Of a stretch of DNA of 31,171 nucleotides, positions 24,048 to 31,171 are shown in pieces. Both the position numbers and the translations under genes were made by a program. This DNA is from JACZWZ01 sp036478235 (lineage in GTDB: Bacteria > Actinomycetota > Acidimicrobiia > Spongiisociales > UBA11373). The stretch covers positions 1 to 31,171 of the forward strand of contig JAZGDZ010000087.1 of assembly GCA_036478235.1 (NCBI GenBank), written 5' to 3'. Position 1 is the first letter of the stretch. Every line of letters starts with the position of its first letter. Below the pieces are notes generated by a model. It had not been told where the DNA came from. It saw nothing but the letters and a program-made list of their open reading frames with translations, and made no database searches.

Positions 24048-24920
24048 TTAGACCTTTCCCGCTTCTGCCATCCGCCTGCCGCGCACCTTCAGAATCAACA
24101 CGAAGGCGACGATCAGCGTCAGTTGGGCGTACAGCGCCTGGCCGAACTGGAGGGTCATGGCGGCCAGCGCCACACCCGTGCCGGCCCCGACGATGATGAC
24201 CCCGCCGATGTTCTTCACTCCTCCCACCATGACGACCAAGAAGATGAAGAGGAACTGGCGCCAGCCGAGCAGCGGTGCCACCGCGGACCCCACCCCAAAA
24301 AACGCGCCGGCGAGTCCGCCTGCGGCCCCGGCGATGAACCAGATCAACACGGTGACAAACAGGGGCCGGATCCCGCTCACCTGCGCTAGGTCCTCGTCGC
24401 TGGCCAGCGCCCGAATCTGGAGGCCGAGCCCGGATCGCTGGATGAACCAGTAGAGCAGCAGAGCCAAGCCGACAACGCTGCCCAACGCCAGCAACCGGAA
24501 CGACGACACCCCCACGCCAAGCACCCGGATGGTGTTTGGCGGAGGCACGTCGTAGAACCGCAGGGGGTAACCGAAGACGAATTGCAGACCGTGCCGCAGA
24601 AAGACCGACAACCCGAACGAGATGATGATCATCTCCAACATACCCACGTTGCGCAGCTTCGCCGGTCGGAAGATGGCCAGGTAGGTGGCGACACTGATCA
24701 ATCCGGCAAGGACTCCGGTCGGCAGCAAGATGGCGTAGAAGTTGAGGTCGAAAGTGGTGTTGATCCACATCCCGATGTAGGCACCGAGGGTGATCGTTTC
24801 GGAATAGGCGACGTTGATGAGACCGGAGAGGCGATAGATGAGAGCGAAGCCAATGGCGGCCAGGATGAGGGGGGCGTGTTGGGTCAGTCCGATGACCAGC
24901 GACTCGGTGAGCAGGTCCAT
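24048..24920 (-). CDS. livH: Branched-chain-amino-acid-type ABC permease, LivH type
   Basis: The 290-residue protein has about eight membrane helices and LivH-type features: IYRLSGLINVAYSETITLGAY near the N-terminus (given in the family as a G-x-IN-x-A-x-G segment) and GGVKNIGGVIIVGAG near 222-236. It is the first gene of the importer operon, in the order livH, livM, livG, livF, binding protein. The 5' leader contains the second copy of the duplicated promoter/operator block, about 170 bp before the start. The ribosome site before ATG 24920 is weak. Confidence 0.92.
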   Translation of the reverse strand: MDLLTESLVIGLTQHAPLILAAIGFALIYRLSGLINVAYSETITLGAYIGMWINTTFDLNFYAILLPTGVLAGLISVATYLAIFRPAKLRNVGMLEMIIISFGLSVFLRHGLQFVFGYPLRFYDVPPPNTIRVLGVGVSSFRLLALGSVVGLALLLYWFIQRSGLGLQIRALASDEDLAQVSGIRPLFVTVLIWFIAGAAGGLAGAFFGVGSAVAPLLGWRQFLFIFLVVMVGGVKNIGGVIIVGAGTGVALAAMTLQFGQALYAQLTLIVAFVLILKVRGRRMAEAGKV

Positions 24921-25087
24921 TACGTCTCGTCGTGGACGGAGTCCGACCGTGGGAGCCGAGCTCTGCGACCGACGTCAACCATGTGAATCCGAGCCTCCAA
25001 GTTTCGATGCCGCAACAGATCGGCCGCACCCCGCTTCTCGCACCGACCAGCGTGGTAGCCGTCTCCCGATGCCCAATCACGGCTATC

Positions 25088-25100
25088 CTCGATAATCGAT
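25088..25100. promoter_or_regulatory. Putative operator, copy 3 (CTCGATAATCGAT)
   Basis: The third copy of the 13-mer, within ATCCTCGATAATCGATTAC (25085-25103). It sits just downstream of the -10 box of the importer promoter, in the same relation as at 19978-19990. Confidence 0.65.
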
Positions 25101-25108
25101 TACCGGTC

Positions 25109-25138
25109 AGACTACGGATTCGTTCATCTTGCCGTCAA
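25109..25138 (-). promoter_or_regulatory. Putative sigma70-type promoter for the livHMGF-binding-protein operon
   Basis: On the minus strand, TTGACG (25138-25133), an 18-bp spacer and TAGTCT (25114-25109) match the promoter at 20028-19999 box for box. Confidence 0.6.
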
Positions 25139-25265
25139 CTGGTTTCCTCTGGATCGCGAGCCCTTTACCCCAGCGCGAGAATGCCCCTGCTGCAGGCAAG
25201 CGACCCCCTACCAGCGCCGCCCGGGTCCCATCCGGCGGCGACCACCTACCGAGGAAAGGTTCACC

Positions 25266-26261
25266 GTGACCCCGGACCCAACGAGCGATGAAGCCGCCCG
25301 CCTCGCCATGTACCGCGAGATGGTTCGGGCCCGGTATTTCGAGCAGCGGGCGTACGACCTGTTCATGGAGGGGATCGTTCAGGGGACCACCCACCTCGGC
25401 CTCGGCCAGGAGGCCATCGCTGCCGGCTTTGCCGCCGCCATGAGGCCGGAGGACATGACGTTCTGCACCTACCGCGGTCACAACCACACTCTCCTGCGCG
25501 GGGCTCCGATGTCGGCACTGCTTGGCGAGTTGGCCGGCAGGAGCATCGGAATCTGTGCCGGCAAAGGGGGCTCGATGCACCTCACCGACGTCACCAAGAA
25601 CGCGATGGGGTCATATGCGATCGTGGGTGCCCATCTCCCCATCGCCGTCGGGGCGGCATGGGCGGGCTCACTTCGCGGCACCGATCAGGTGTCGGTGTGC
25701 TTCTTCGGGGACGGCACGACCAATATCGGCGCCTTCCATGAGGCCGTCAACCTGGCAGCCGTCTGGAAAGTCCCTGTCGTGTTCGTGTGCGAGAACAACC
25801 TGTACATGGAATACACGCCCATCTCCGAGATGACACCGGTCGAGCACCCGGCGGCCGATCGCGCATCGGCGTACGGGCTGGAATCGATCATCGTCGACGG
25901 CAACGATGTCGATGCGGTGTACGCGGTCGCCTCCCGGACGATTGAACGAGCCCGCCGCGGCGAGGGACCCTCGCTCGTGGAGGCGAAGACCTATCGGCAC
26001 AAAGGCCACTCCCGGGCCGATCCCGGCGAATATCGACCTGAGGAGGAGGTGACTGCCTGGCTGGCCCGCGATCCGATCCCGTCCTACCGGGCCCGGCTCG
26101 AAGCGGTCGATGTGGATCCTTCGACGCTCGACGCGATCGAGGCAGACGCCATGATCGAGGTGGACGGTGCCACCGAGGAGACCCGCAACGCTCCCCCACC
26201 GGCTGCGGAGACCCTCATGACCGAGGTCTGGGCGGATGGAGGCTCCGAGTGGCGGAACTGA
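25266..26261 (+). CDS. 2-oxoacid/acetoin dehydrogenase E1 component, alpha subunit
   Basis: The 331-residue protein is an E1 alpha of the pyruvate/acetoin type. It has TTHLGLGQEA near 41-50, TYRGHNH near 68-74, GGSMH near 101-105, the thiamine diphosphate motif GDGTTN at 148-153 closing with CENN near 175-178, and the phosphorylation-loop equivalent YRHKGHSRADP. With the beta subunit it would decarboxylate a 2-oxoacid or cleave acetoin and pass the acyl group to a lipoyl E2. The start is GTG 25266 with GAGGAAAGG upstream. The gene overlaps the beta gene by 13 bp. No E2 or E3 gene is in the window. Confidence 0.92.
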   Translation: MTPDPTSDEAARLAMYREMVRARYFEQRAYDLFMEGIVQGTTHLGLGQEAIAAGFAAAMRPEDMTFCTYRGHNHTLLRGAPMSALLGELAGRSIGICAGKGGSMHLTDVTKNAMGSYAIVGAHLPIAVGAAWAGSLRGTDQVSVCFFGDGTTNIGAFHEAVNLAAVWKVPVVFVCENNLYMEYTPISEMTPVEHPAADRASAYGLESIIVDGNDVDAVYAVASRTIERARRGEGPSLVEAKTYRHKGHSRADPGEYRPEEEVTAWLARDPIPSYRARLEAVDVDPSTLDAIEADAMIEVDGATEETRNAPPPAAETLMTEVWADGGSEWRN

Positions 26262-27220
26262 CCTACCGGGCTGCGGTGGCTCGCGGCATCGCTCAGGAAA
26301 TGGATAGAGACCCGAGCGTCGTGCTAATCGGCGAAGACGTCGCCGCTGCAGGGGGCGTCTTCAAGACGACCGAGGGCTTGCTCGAACGATTCGGGCCCGA
26401 CCGGGTGCGGGACACCCCGATATCCGAGGAGGCGATCGTCGGTGGAATCATGGGCGCGGCCATGAACGGCCTGCGCCCCATCGGTGAGCTGATGTTCAGC
26501 GACTTCCTCGCCACCTGCTGGGACATCGTCGCCAATCAGATCGCCAAGACGCGCTACATGACCGGCGGCCAGGTGGAACTCCCCCTGGTCATACGGACGG
26601 CCAACGGAGGCGGTGCCCGCTTCGGCGGCCAGCACTCGCAGAGTGTTGAGAACTGGGCAATGGCCATCCCGGGGTTGAAGGTCGTGGCACCGTCCACCCC
26701 ACGGGATGTCATCGGGCTCATGGCGGCTGCGGTTAGAGATCCCGACCCGGTGGTGTTCTTCGAGCACAAGAAGCTGTTTGCCTCGAAGCAAGACGTTCTG
26801 GAAGGAGAGATCGTCGACCGGCTGGGAGAAGCTGCCATTCGCAGACCAGGCTCCGATGTCACGATCGTGGCCCTCGCTGCCATGGTTCCCGTGGCGGTGG
26901 AGGCCGCGACAGTGCTCGAGGCCACGGGAGTTTCCGCGGAGGTGATCGATCTCAGAACCCTGGTCCCGCTCGACACCAGGACGCTCCTCGACTCGGTGTC
27001 CCGAACGGGACGGCTGGTGACGGTCGAAGAAAACCCGCGGCTCTGCGGCTGGGGTGCCGAGATCGCCTCCATCATCGCCGAAGAGGGTTTCTGGAATCTC
27101 GACGCGCCGATCGTGAGAGTGACCACACCGCACATCCCGCTCCCGGCCGCAGCCGAGTTGGAGGACCTGGCGATCCCCTCGTCGGAGCGAGTGGTCGAGG
27201 CAGTGCTGCGAATCCAATAG
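26249..27220 (+). CDS. 2-oxoacid/acetoin dehydrogenase E1 component, beta subunit
   Basis: The 323-residue protein carries the E1 beta hallmarks: IGEDV near 27-31, DTPISEEAIVGG near 55-66 with the conserved glutamate that contacts thiamine diphosphate, MTGGQ and the RTANGGGARFGGQHSQ segment, and EVIDLRTLVPLD in the C-terminal domain. It completes the E1 heterotetramer with the upstream alpha subunit. The start is GTG 26249 inside the alpha gene. A 62-bp gap separates it from the next gene, which is probably in the same transcript. Confidence 0.92.
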   Translation: MAELTYRAAVARGIAQEMDRDPSVVLIGEDVAAAGGVFKTTEGLLERFGPDRVRDTPISEEAIVGGIMGAAMNGLRPIGELMFSDFLATCWDIVANQIAKTRYMTGGQVELPLVIRTANGGGARFGGQHSQSVENWAMAIPGLKVVAPSTPRDVIGLMAAAVRDPDPVVFFEHKKLFASKQDVLEGEIVDRLGEAAIRRPGSDVTIVALAAMVPVAVEAATVLEATGVSAEVIDLRTLVPLDTRTLLDSVSRTGRLVTVEENPRLCGWGAEIASIIAEEGFWNLDAPIVRVTTPHIPLPAAAELEDLAIPSSERVVEAVLRIQ

Positions 27221-27282
27221 AGACGGAATCGGGAATCCGAAGGAAACCTGCGAGCGTCGGGCGAATAGAAAGGTGAACGAGC

Positions 27283-28365
27283 ATGAGCGGGTACCGCGTG
27301 GCGGTGATACCGGGGGATGGAGTTGGCGCCGAGGTTGCCGCAGAGGCGGTTCGGGTGCTAGAAGCGGCGGCGGGTCGATTCGGATTCGATTTGGAGACGG
27401 CATCCTTCGACTGGGGATGCGACCGGTACCTGGAGCGGGGCGAGATGATGCCCGACGATGCCCTCGCCACCCTGGCTGAATTCGACGCGATCTTTCTGGG
27501 GTGCATCGGGGACGCCGCCAAGGTCGCCGACGATGTTTCGCTCACGATGCTGCTCGACATCCGCACGGGCTTCGATCAGTACGTGAACCTCAGGCCGATC
27601 CGGCTCTACCCCGGAGTGCCGACTCCGATCCAGACGGCAACACCGGAGACACTCGACATGGTGGTGGTTCGTGAGAACACCGAGGGCGAATACTCGCGGC
27701 TGGGAGGCTTCTTCAGGGTCGGTTCGCCTGAGGGATTTGCGCTGCAAACCGGCGTCTTCACCCAGAAGGGTTGCGAACGCGTGATCCGCTATGCCTTCGA
27801 CCTGGCCCGTACCCGATCCAAGCTCGATGACGGCGACACGGTGGGCCGGGTCACCAACTGTACGAAGTCGAACGCTCTCAACTACTCGATGGTCTTCTGG
27901 GATCGAGTGTTCGACGAGGTAGCCGCCGACTTTCCCGACGTGGAGACCGACATGGCCCTGGTCGATGCCCTCACCATGTGGATGGTGAAGAACCCGGAGT
28001 GGTTCGACGTCGTGGTGGCATCGAACCTCTTCGGTGACATCGTCACCGACCTCGGGGCAATGCTCCAGGGGGGTATGGGATTGGCGGCGGGCGGAAACAT
28101 CGATCCGGAGCGGCGCTACCCCTCGATGTTCGAGCCGATCCACGGTTCGGCGCCCAAGTACACCGGACAGGAGCGAGTCAACCCGATCGCCTCCATCGAA
28201 GCGGCCCGCATGCTCCTCGACCATCTTGGAGAGAGTGATGCCGCCAATGCGATCGGGGGGGCGGTCGCCGAGGTTCTGGCAGAAGGCGAGGTGCGGACGG
28301 CAGACCTCGGAGGCAGCAATCGCACGTCGGAGGTCGGAGCGGCGATCGTCTCGAAGATCGGTTGA
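27283..28365 (+). CDS. Tartrate/D-malate dehydrogenase-like beta-decarboxylating dehydrogenase with NADP-type loop
   Basis: The 360-residue protein belongs to the isopropylmalate/isocitrate dehydrogenase superfamily. IRTGFDQYVNLRP (93-105, with Arg94 and Arg104), VRENTEGEYS (Arg130), NCTKSN (Lys195) and DIVTD (Asp252, Asp256) form the active site and read most like tartrate or D-malate dehydrogenase. The coenzyme loop APKYTGQERVNP (Lys292, Tyr293, Val299) resembles NADP-dependent isocitrate dehydrogenase rather than the usual NAD form. It would oxidise and decarboxylate a 2-hydroxyacid with a 3-carboxyl group, giving pyruvate if the substrate is D-malate. The start is ATG 27283 with AAAGGTGA upstream. 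It ends 9 bp before the convergent PPDK-like gene. Confidence 0.87.
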   Translation: MSGYRVAVIPGDGVGAEVAAEAVRVLEAAAGRFGFDLETASFDWGCDRYLERGEMMPDDALATLAEFDAIFLGCIGDAAKVADDVSLTMLLDIRTGFDQYVNLRPIRLYPGVPTPIQTATPETLDMVVVRENTEGEYSRLGGFFRVGSPEGFALQTGVFTQKGCERVIRYAFDLARTRSKLDDGDTVGRVTNCTKSNALNYSMVFWDRVFDEVAADFPDVETDMALVDALTMWMVKNPEWFDVVVASNLFGDIVTDLGAMLQGGMGLAAGGNIDPERRYPSMFEPIHGSAPKYTGQERVNPIASIEAARMLLDHLGESDAANAIGGAVAEVLAEGEVRTADLGGSNRTSEVGAAIVSKIG

Positions 28366-28374
28366 ATCGACTGC

Positions 28375-30501
28375 TCAGGCGCGGCCGGCGTCTACCTCGT
28401 CGGCGCGGGTGCGACCAGCTAGAAGGATCAGATCCTCGTGGAGCTCAAACCAAATGGTGTGGTAACTGTCCACCCGCGGAGAGGCGATGAACATGTGGTC
28501 ACCGTCGGCCACGAGGGTCGCCGCGCGGTGCAGTCGAGACGAGTAGTCCACCAGCCTGGGAAGTCCGCTGCGCAACGGTTCGAGCCATGCGGCGGCATCT
28601 TGATGGACGGAGGTGAAGTCGGCCAGCACTGCGGCGTCGTAGTCCTCATCCGAGTGGTCGTTGAGCACCGGCCCGCCATCGACATCGGTCATCTGCCACG
28701 CCGTGACCACCTCCTTCACGCGGTGGTCGAGGGGCAGAAATGCGTCGAGCGCCGCAGAGGCGTCGTCCACTCCCCACAGCTCGCGGTCGGCGGCGATCAT
28801 CTCGTTGCCGAGAGCCTTCCCGTCGTCGGTCAGCTGAAGCATTCCGCCGGCGTCCCCCACAAGTCCGTCGGCAGTCATGGTGTCAAGGACCGGACCCAGT
28901 TCTTCGGGTGTCGCCACCACCGCCAGCGCCAGTAGTTCCACAGTGGCGAAGCCCTTGATGAAAAGGGCTCGGACTATCGCATCGGCCGTGGGCCGGGTGC
29001 CTTCAGTCGTTGCCACCGCCGAGCTTCTCTCGCCGGGTCCGCCGATCTCGATCCCCAGTTCCCGCGCCCATGAAATGAGCTTGGCAGCTTCTGGGGCGAT
29101 GGCCTCTGGACCCCCTACCGCGCCGATGAAGATCTCGCCGCTACCGCCGTCGATCGTCAGGACATCACCGACGCCGAGCTGGTGTTCACCTATCGACACC
29201 GTGCCATCTTCCACTCGGACTGCCGTCGCGCCCACGACGGCGGGTATGCCCCATCCCCGCGCCACCACTGCGGCATGACTGGCCAATCCGCCCGTCGAGG
29301 TGAGCACTCCCGCAGCTCGGGCCATGCCGTGCACGTCGTCGGGCGAGGTCTCCGTGCGGACGAGGATCACGACCTGACCCTCGTCGGCCATTTCGACGAC
29401 GGCTTCGGGGGTCGTGGCAATCTTCCCGCTTACCAACCCGGGAGAGGCGCCCATCCCAGTGGCCACGAGAGAAGCCCGGCCGCTTCGCTCGGCGGTCGTG
29501 GTCGGAAAATCCTCCAGGTGATGGGCCACCCGTTGCACCGCCTCGACGCGTGAGAGTGGAAAGTCGTCGTCCTCGGCCATCTCGACGGCGATCCGCAGCG
29601 CCGCCTGGGGGCTCAGCTTGCCTATCCGCACCTGGAGCATCCAGAGGCGGCCCTCCTCGATCGTGAATTCGATGTCACAGACGTCGCGGTAGTGCCGCTC
29701 GAGGATCTCGGCGTGGTTGCGGAGCTCGTCGGCGACAGTCGGCAATCGCTCATCGAGCACCACGATCGGCTCCGGGGTGTGAGTGCCGGCAACGACGTCC
29801 TCGCCTTGAGTCTTGAACATGATGTCGCCGTACAGGCCGGGTTCACCGGTTGCCGGGTTCCTTGTGAATACGACGCCCGAGGCCGACGTCTCACCTCGGT
29901 TGCCAAAGACCATCGCCTGGACGGTCACGGCGGTCCCCAGATCGTCTGGAATGCCCTCATGCTCCCGGTAGGCGCGGGCGCGTTCGCTGTTCCAGGAGCG
30001 GAAAACCGCTTCGATGGCGCCGCGCAACTGCTCCCACGGGTCGACGGGCACGTCGGCCACACCGACTACATCGCGGTACATCGTCTCGAGCCGGTCGCGA
30101 CAATCCGCCGCAAAAGCATCGTTTCCAGAGGCCGACGCCAGACCGTCGGTCGTCGCGTCGTTGAGTCCGAGATTGAGGATCGTGTCCATCATCCCCGGCA
30201 TTGAGACGGGCGCGCCCGAACGAACACTGACCAGAAGCGGGTTCCCCGGTCCGCCGAACCGCCGGCCAACCGCCGTCTCGATCTGCCCGACGTGGGCGCG
30301 AATCTCATCGTCGAGCCCGTTCGGCCAATCCCCCGCCAGATACGCCCGGCAAGCTTCGGTAGAGATGGTGAAGCCCGGAGGCACCGCCAGACCCAGCTCC
30401 GTCGTCATCACAGCGATGTTGGCCCCCTTACCGCCCAGCAACGCCCTGACCGTTTGCGCGGAAACCTCGTGGGGGTGATCGAAGGCGAAGATGTAGGTCA
30501 T
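28375..30501 (-). CDS. PPDK-like protein: ATP-grasp and swivelling domains, no PEP-binding barrel, unknown C-terminal domain
   Basis: In the 708-residue protein, residues 1-330 match the nucleotide-binding part of pyruvate phosphate dikinase (LLGGKGAN at 21-28, VPPGFTIST at 40-48, SVRSGAPVSMPGMMDT at about 92-107). Residues 345-465 are the swivelling domain with the phosphorylatable His409 in GGLASHAAVVARG. The roughly 350-residue C-terminal barrel that binds pyruvate/PEP is missing. In its place is a tail of about 240 residues, of which 500-590 looks like a winged helix (TPEELGPVLDTMTADGLV) and the rest is unrecognised. Truncated PPDK-like proteins are known in actinobacteria (mycobacterial PpdK). 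It could serve as ATP-dependent phosphate donor for a partner protein. ATG 30501 was chosen because MTYIFAFDH is the family's usual start; GGAGG lies 12 bases upstream. Confidence 0.82.
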   Translation of the reverse strand: MTYIFAFDHPHEVSAQTVRALLGGKGANIAVMTTELGLAVPPGFTISTEACRAYLAGDWPNGLDDEIRAHVGQIETAVGRRFGGPGNPLLVSVRSGAPVSMPGMMDTILNLGLNDATTDGLASASGNDAFAADCRDRLETMYRDVVGVADVPVDPWEQLRGAIEAVFRSWNSERARAYREHEGIPDDLGTAVTVQAMVFGNRGETSASGVVFTRNPATGEPGLYGDIMFKTQGEDVVAGTHTPEPIVVLDERLPTVADELRNHAEILERHYRDVCDIEFTIEEGRLWMLQVRIGKLSPQAALRIAVEMAEDDDFPLSRVEAVQRVAHHLEDFPTTTAERSGRASLVATGMGASPGLVSGKIATTPEAVVEMADEGQVVILVRTETSPDDVHGMARAAGVLTSTGGLASHAAVVARGWGIPAVVGATAVRVEDGTVSIGEHQLGVGDVLTIDGGSGEIFIGAVGGPEAIAPEAAKLISWARELGIEIGGPGERSSAVATTEGTRPTADAIVRALFIKGFATVELLALAVVATPEELGPVLDTMTADGLVGDAGGMLQLTDDGKALGNEMIAADRELWGVDDASAALDAFLPLDHRVKEVVTAWQMTDVDGGPVLNDHSDEDYDAAVLADFTSVHQDAAAWLEPLRSGLPRLVDYSSRLHRAATLVADGDHMFIASPRVDSYHTIWFELHEDLILLAGRTRADEVDAGRA

Positions 30502-30626
30502 CGCTGCGCACAGCCTCCGAGTGAGGTCGGTGCAGGTGACGATAACCGTGCCGCGTGATGGCAAATGCCGCGGGCCGGGCGGCGTCGTCGCTGAGGCCCC
30601 TCATCGACCTGCACGACGCGGCCCCA

Positions 30627-31166
30627 CTAGGTCGATGCGTCTGGATCCCACCACCGGTCCACGTCGGCCGATCGCACCGGATTGGCTGTGGCGATGACCT
30701 CTCGTATGCCGGTCCTCGGTGGCGAGAAGATGTCGATGATGCGGCAGGGGGCGTCGAAGGTCCGGCCCTCGTGTGGAACGTTGGGTGGGAACACGATGAC
30801 GTCGCCGGGCCTAACGCGTTGCGTGATGTCGCCGACCGTGATCTCCATCTCCCCCTCGCGGACGATGCTGATTTGCTCCTCGGGATGCCCATGGGAGGGA
30901 AAGCCGCTGTTCGGAGGAAACGTGACGAAGTTCAGGGAGAGATTCCCGGCGAATACCGGACGAAAGAACAGTCCCTCAGCGATCTCGTAGCTCGGGTAAT
31001 CGTCCATGTGAATAATCGAGGCCTCGGAGAGATCGAAGGTTCCCACCGTGGGTTCTGGTATCTCGAAGTACGGCTGCGCCGCCCTGCTGCCTCCGGTTCC
31101 AGTGCCTGATGACGCTGGCTCACCGGTGCCTTGTGGGGCCGACTCGTCGGCAGGCTCACGGGTCAT
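30627..31166 (-). CDS. Cupin-domain protein
   Basis: The 179-residue protein has a Ser/Gly/Thr-rich, low-complexity N-terminus (1-30) and one cupin barrel. Motif 1 is HGHPEEQ with REGEMEI after it (His92, His94, Glu97), and motif 2 is PGDVIVFPPNVPH (His132). It probably binds a metal; an enzymatic or sensing role is open. ATG 31166 is only five bases from the window edge, so an upstream start cannot be excluded. It is transcribed toward the PPDK-like gene, 125 bp away. It is not obviously a paralogue of the cupin at 3692 beyond the shared fold. Confidence 0.8.
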   Translation of the reverse strand: MTREPADESAPQGTGEPASSGTGTGGSRAAQPYFEIPEPTVGTFDLSEASIIHMDDYPSYEIAEGLFFRPVFAGNLSLNFVTFPPNSGFPSHGHPEEQISIVREGEMEITVGDITQRVRPGDVIVFPPNVPHEGRTFDAPCRIIDIFSPPRTGIREVIATANPVRSADVDRWWDPDAST

Positions 31167-31171
31167 GCTGG

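Larger units (their letters stand above)
25040..25165. repeat. Duplicated promoter/leader block, copy B
   Basis: The partner of 19927-20055, in the same orientation. The operator, the -10 and -35 boxes and flanks on both sides are conserved, with the leader 3 bp shorter. It lies in the 345-bp gap 24921-25265 between divergent livH and the E1 alpha gene, so one block might serve both directions, but the recognisable promoter reads toward livH. No gene was seen in the gap. Confidence 0.8.

Noticed and set aside
24040..25080. Minus-strand frame of 346 codons starting at the conserved leader GTG
   Set aside because: Beyond the first 15 or so codons it is the out-of-frame shadow of livH; only the leader portion is of interest and is treated as a finding.

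Overview
The window is GC-rich bacterial DNA, densely packed with genes, many of them starting at GTG and overlapping by ATGA or GTGA. An F420-type luciferase-like oxidoreductase, a lipoprotein with a Thr/Ala-rich linker after its lipobox, and stem-only terminators without T-tracts suggest an actinobacterium, perhaps of the Acidimicrobiia type. That placement is an inference from gene style; no rRNA or other marker gene is present. No tRNA, rRNA, CRISPR array, insertion sequence or phage gene was seen.

Layout. (1) 1-3528, minus strand: a truncated MetE-core methyltransferase at the left edge, then an archaeal-type GAPDH followed by an archaeal-like phosphoglycerate kinase. (2) 3692-10720, plus strand: eight genes (cupin, two-subunit transketolase, SDR, metallo-beta-lactamase-fold protein, MFS transporter, PHP phosphatase, F420-type LLM oxidoreductase). 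(3) 10831-10867: a perfect hairpin where this operon meets a convergent one. (4) 10861-19806, minus strand: eight genes read from 19806 downward (swivelling phosphohistidine protein without an ATP-grasp domain, GntR regulator, HprK-like P-loop protein, three subunits of a xanthine-dehydrogenase-type molybdenum hydroxylase, cyclase-family hydrolase, zinc alcohol dehydrogenase). (5) 20136-24920, minus strand: a complete branched-chain-amino-acid-type ABC importer (livH-livM-livG-livF-binding protein). (6) 25266-28365, plus strand: E1 alpha and beta of a 2-oxoacid dehydrogenase and a tartrate/malate-dehydrogenase-like enzyme. (7) 28375-31166, minus strand: a cupin and a PPDK-like protein that lacks the PEP-binding barrel.

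Regulation ties the blocks together. An 11-bp near-palindrome, TCGATAATCGA, occurs in three intergenic regions: between GAPDH and the cupin operon, upstream of the hydroxylase operon, and upstream of the importer operon. The last two copies lie in a duplicated block of about 130 bp that keeps the same promoter (TTGACG, 18 bp, TAGTCT, reading minus) while the spacer has diverged. The GntR regulator in the hydroxylase operon is the obvious candidate to bind it.

The likely reading is a catabolic island for an unidentified small molecule. The Liv-type importer would bring it in; the phosphotransfer pair, the hydroxylase, the cyclase-family hydrolase and the dehydrogenases would act on it; and the transketolase, GAPDH/PGK, malate/tartrate dehydrogenase, E1 and PPDK-like proteins would connect its products to C3-C4 metabolism. 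The substrate cannot be read from the sequence. The least conventional parts are the phosphotransfer proteins (a swivelling-domain protein without ATP-grasp beside an HprK-like ATPase, and a PPDK without its barrel) and a PGK that has lost a conserved substrate-binding arginine.
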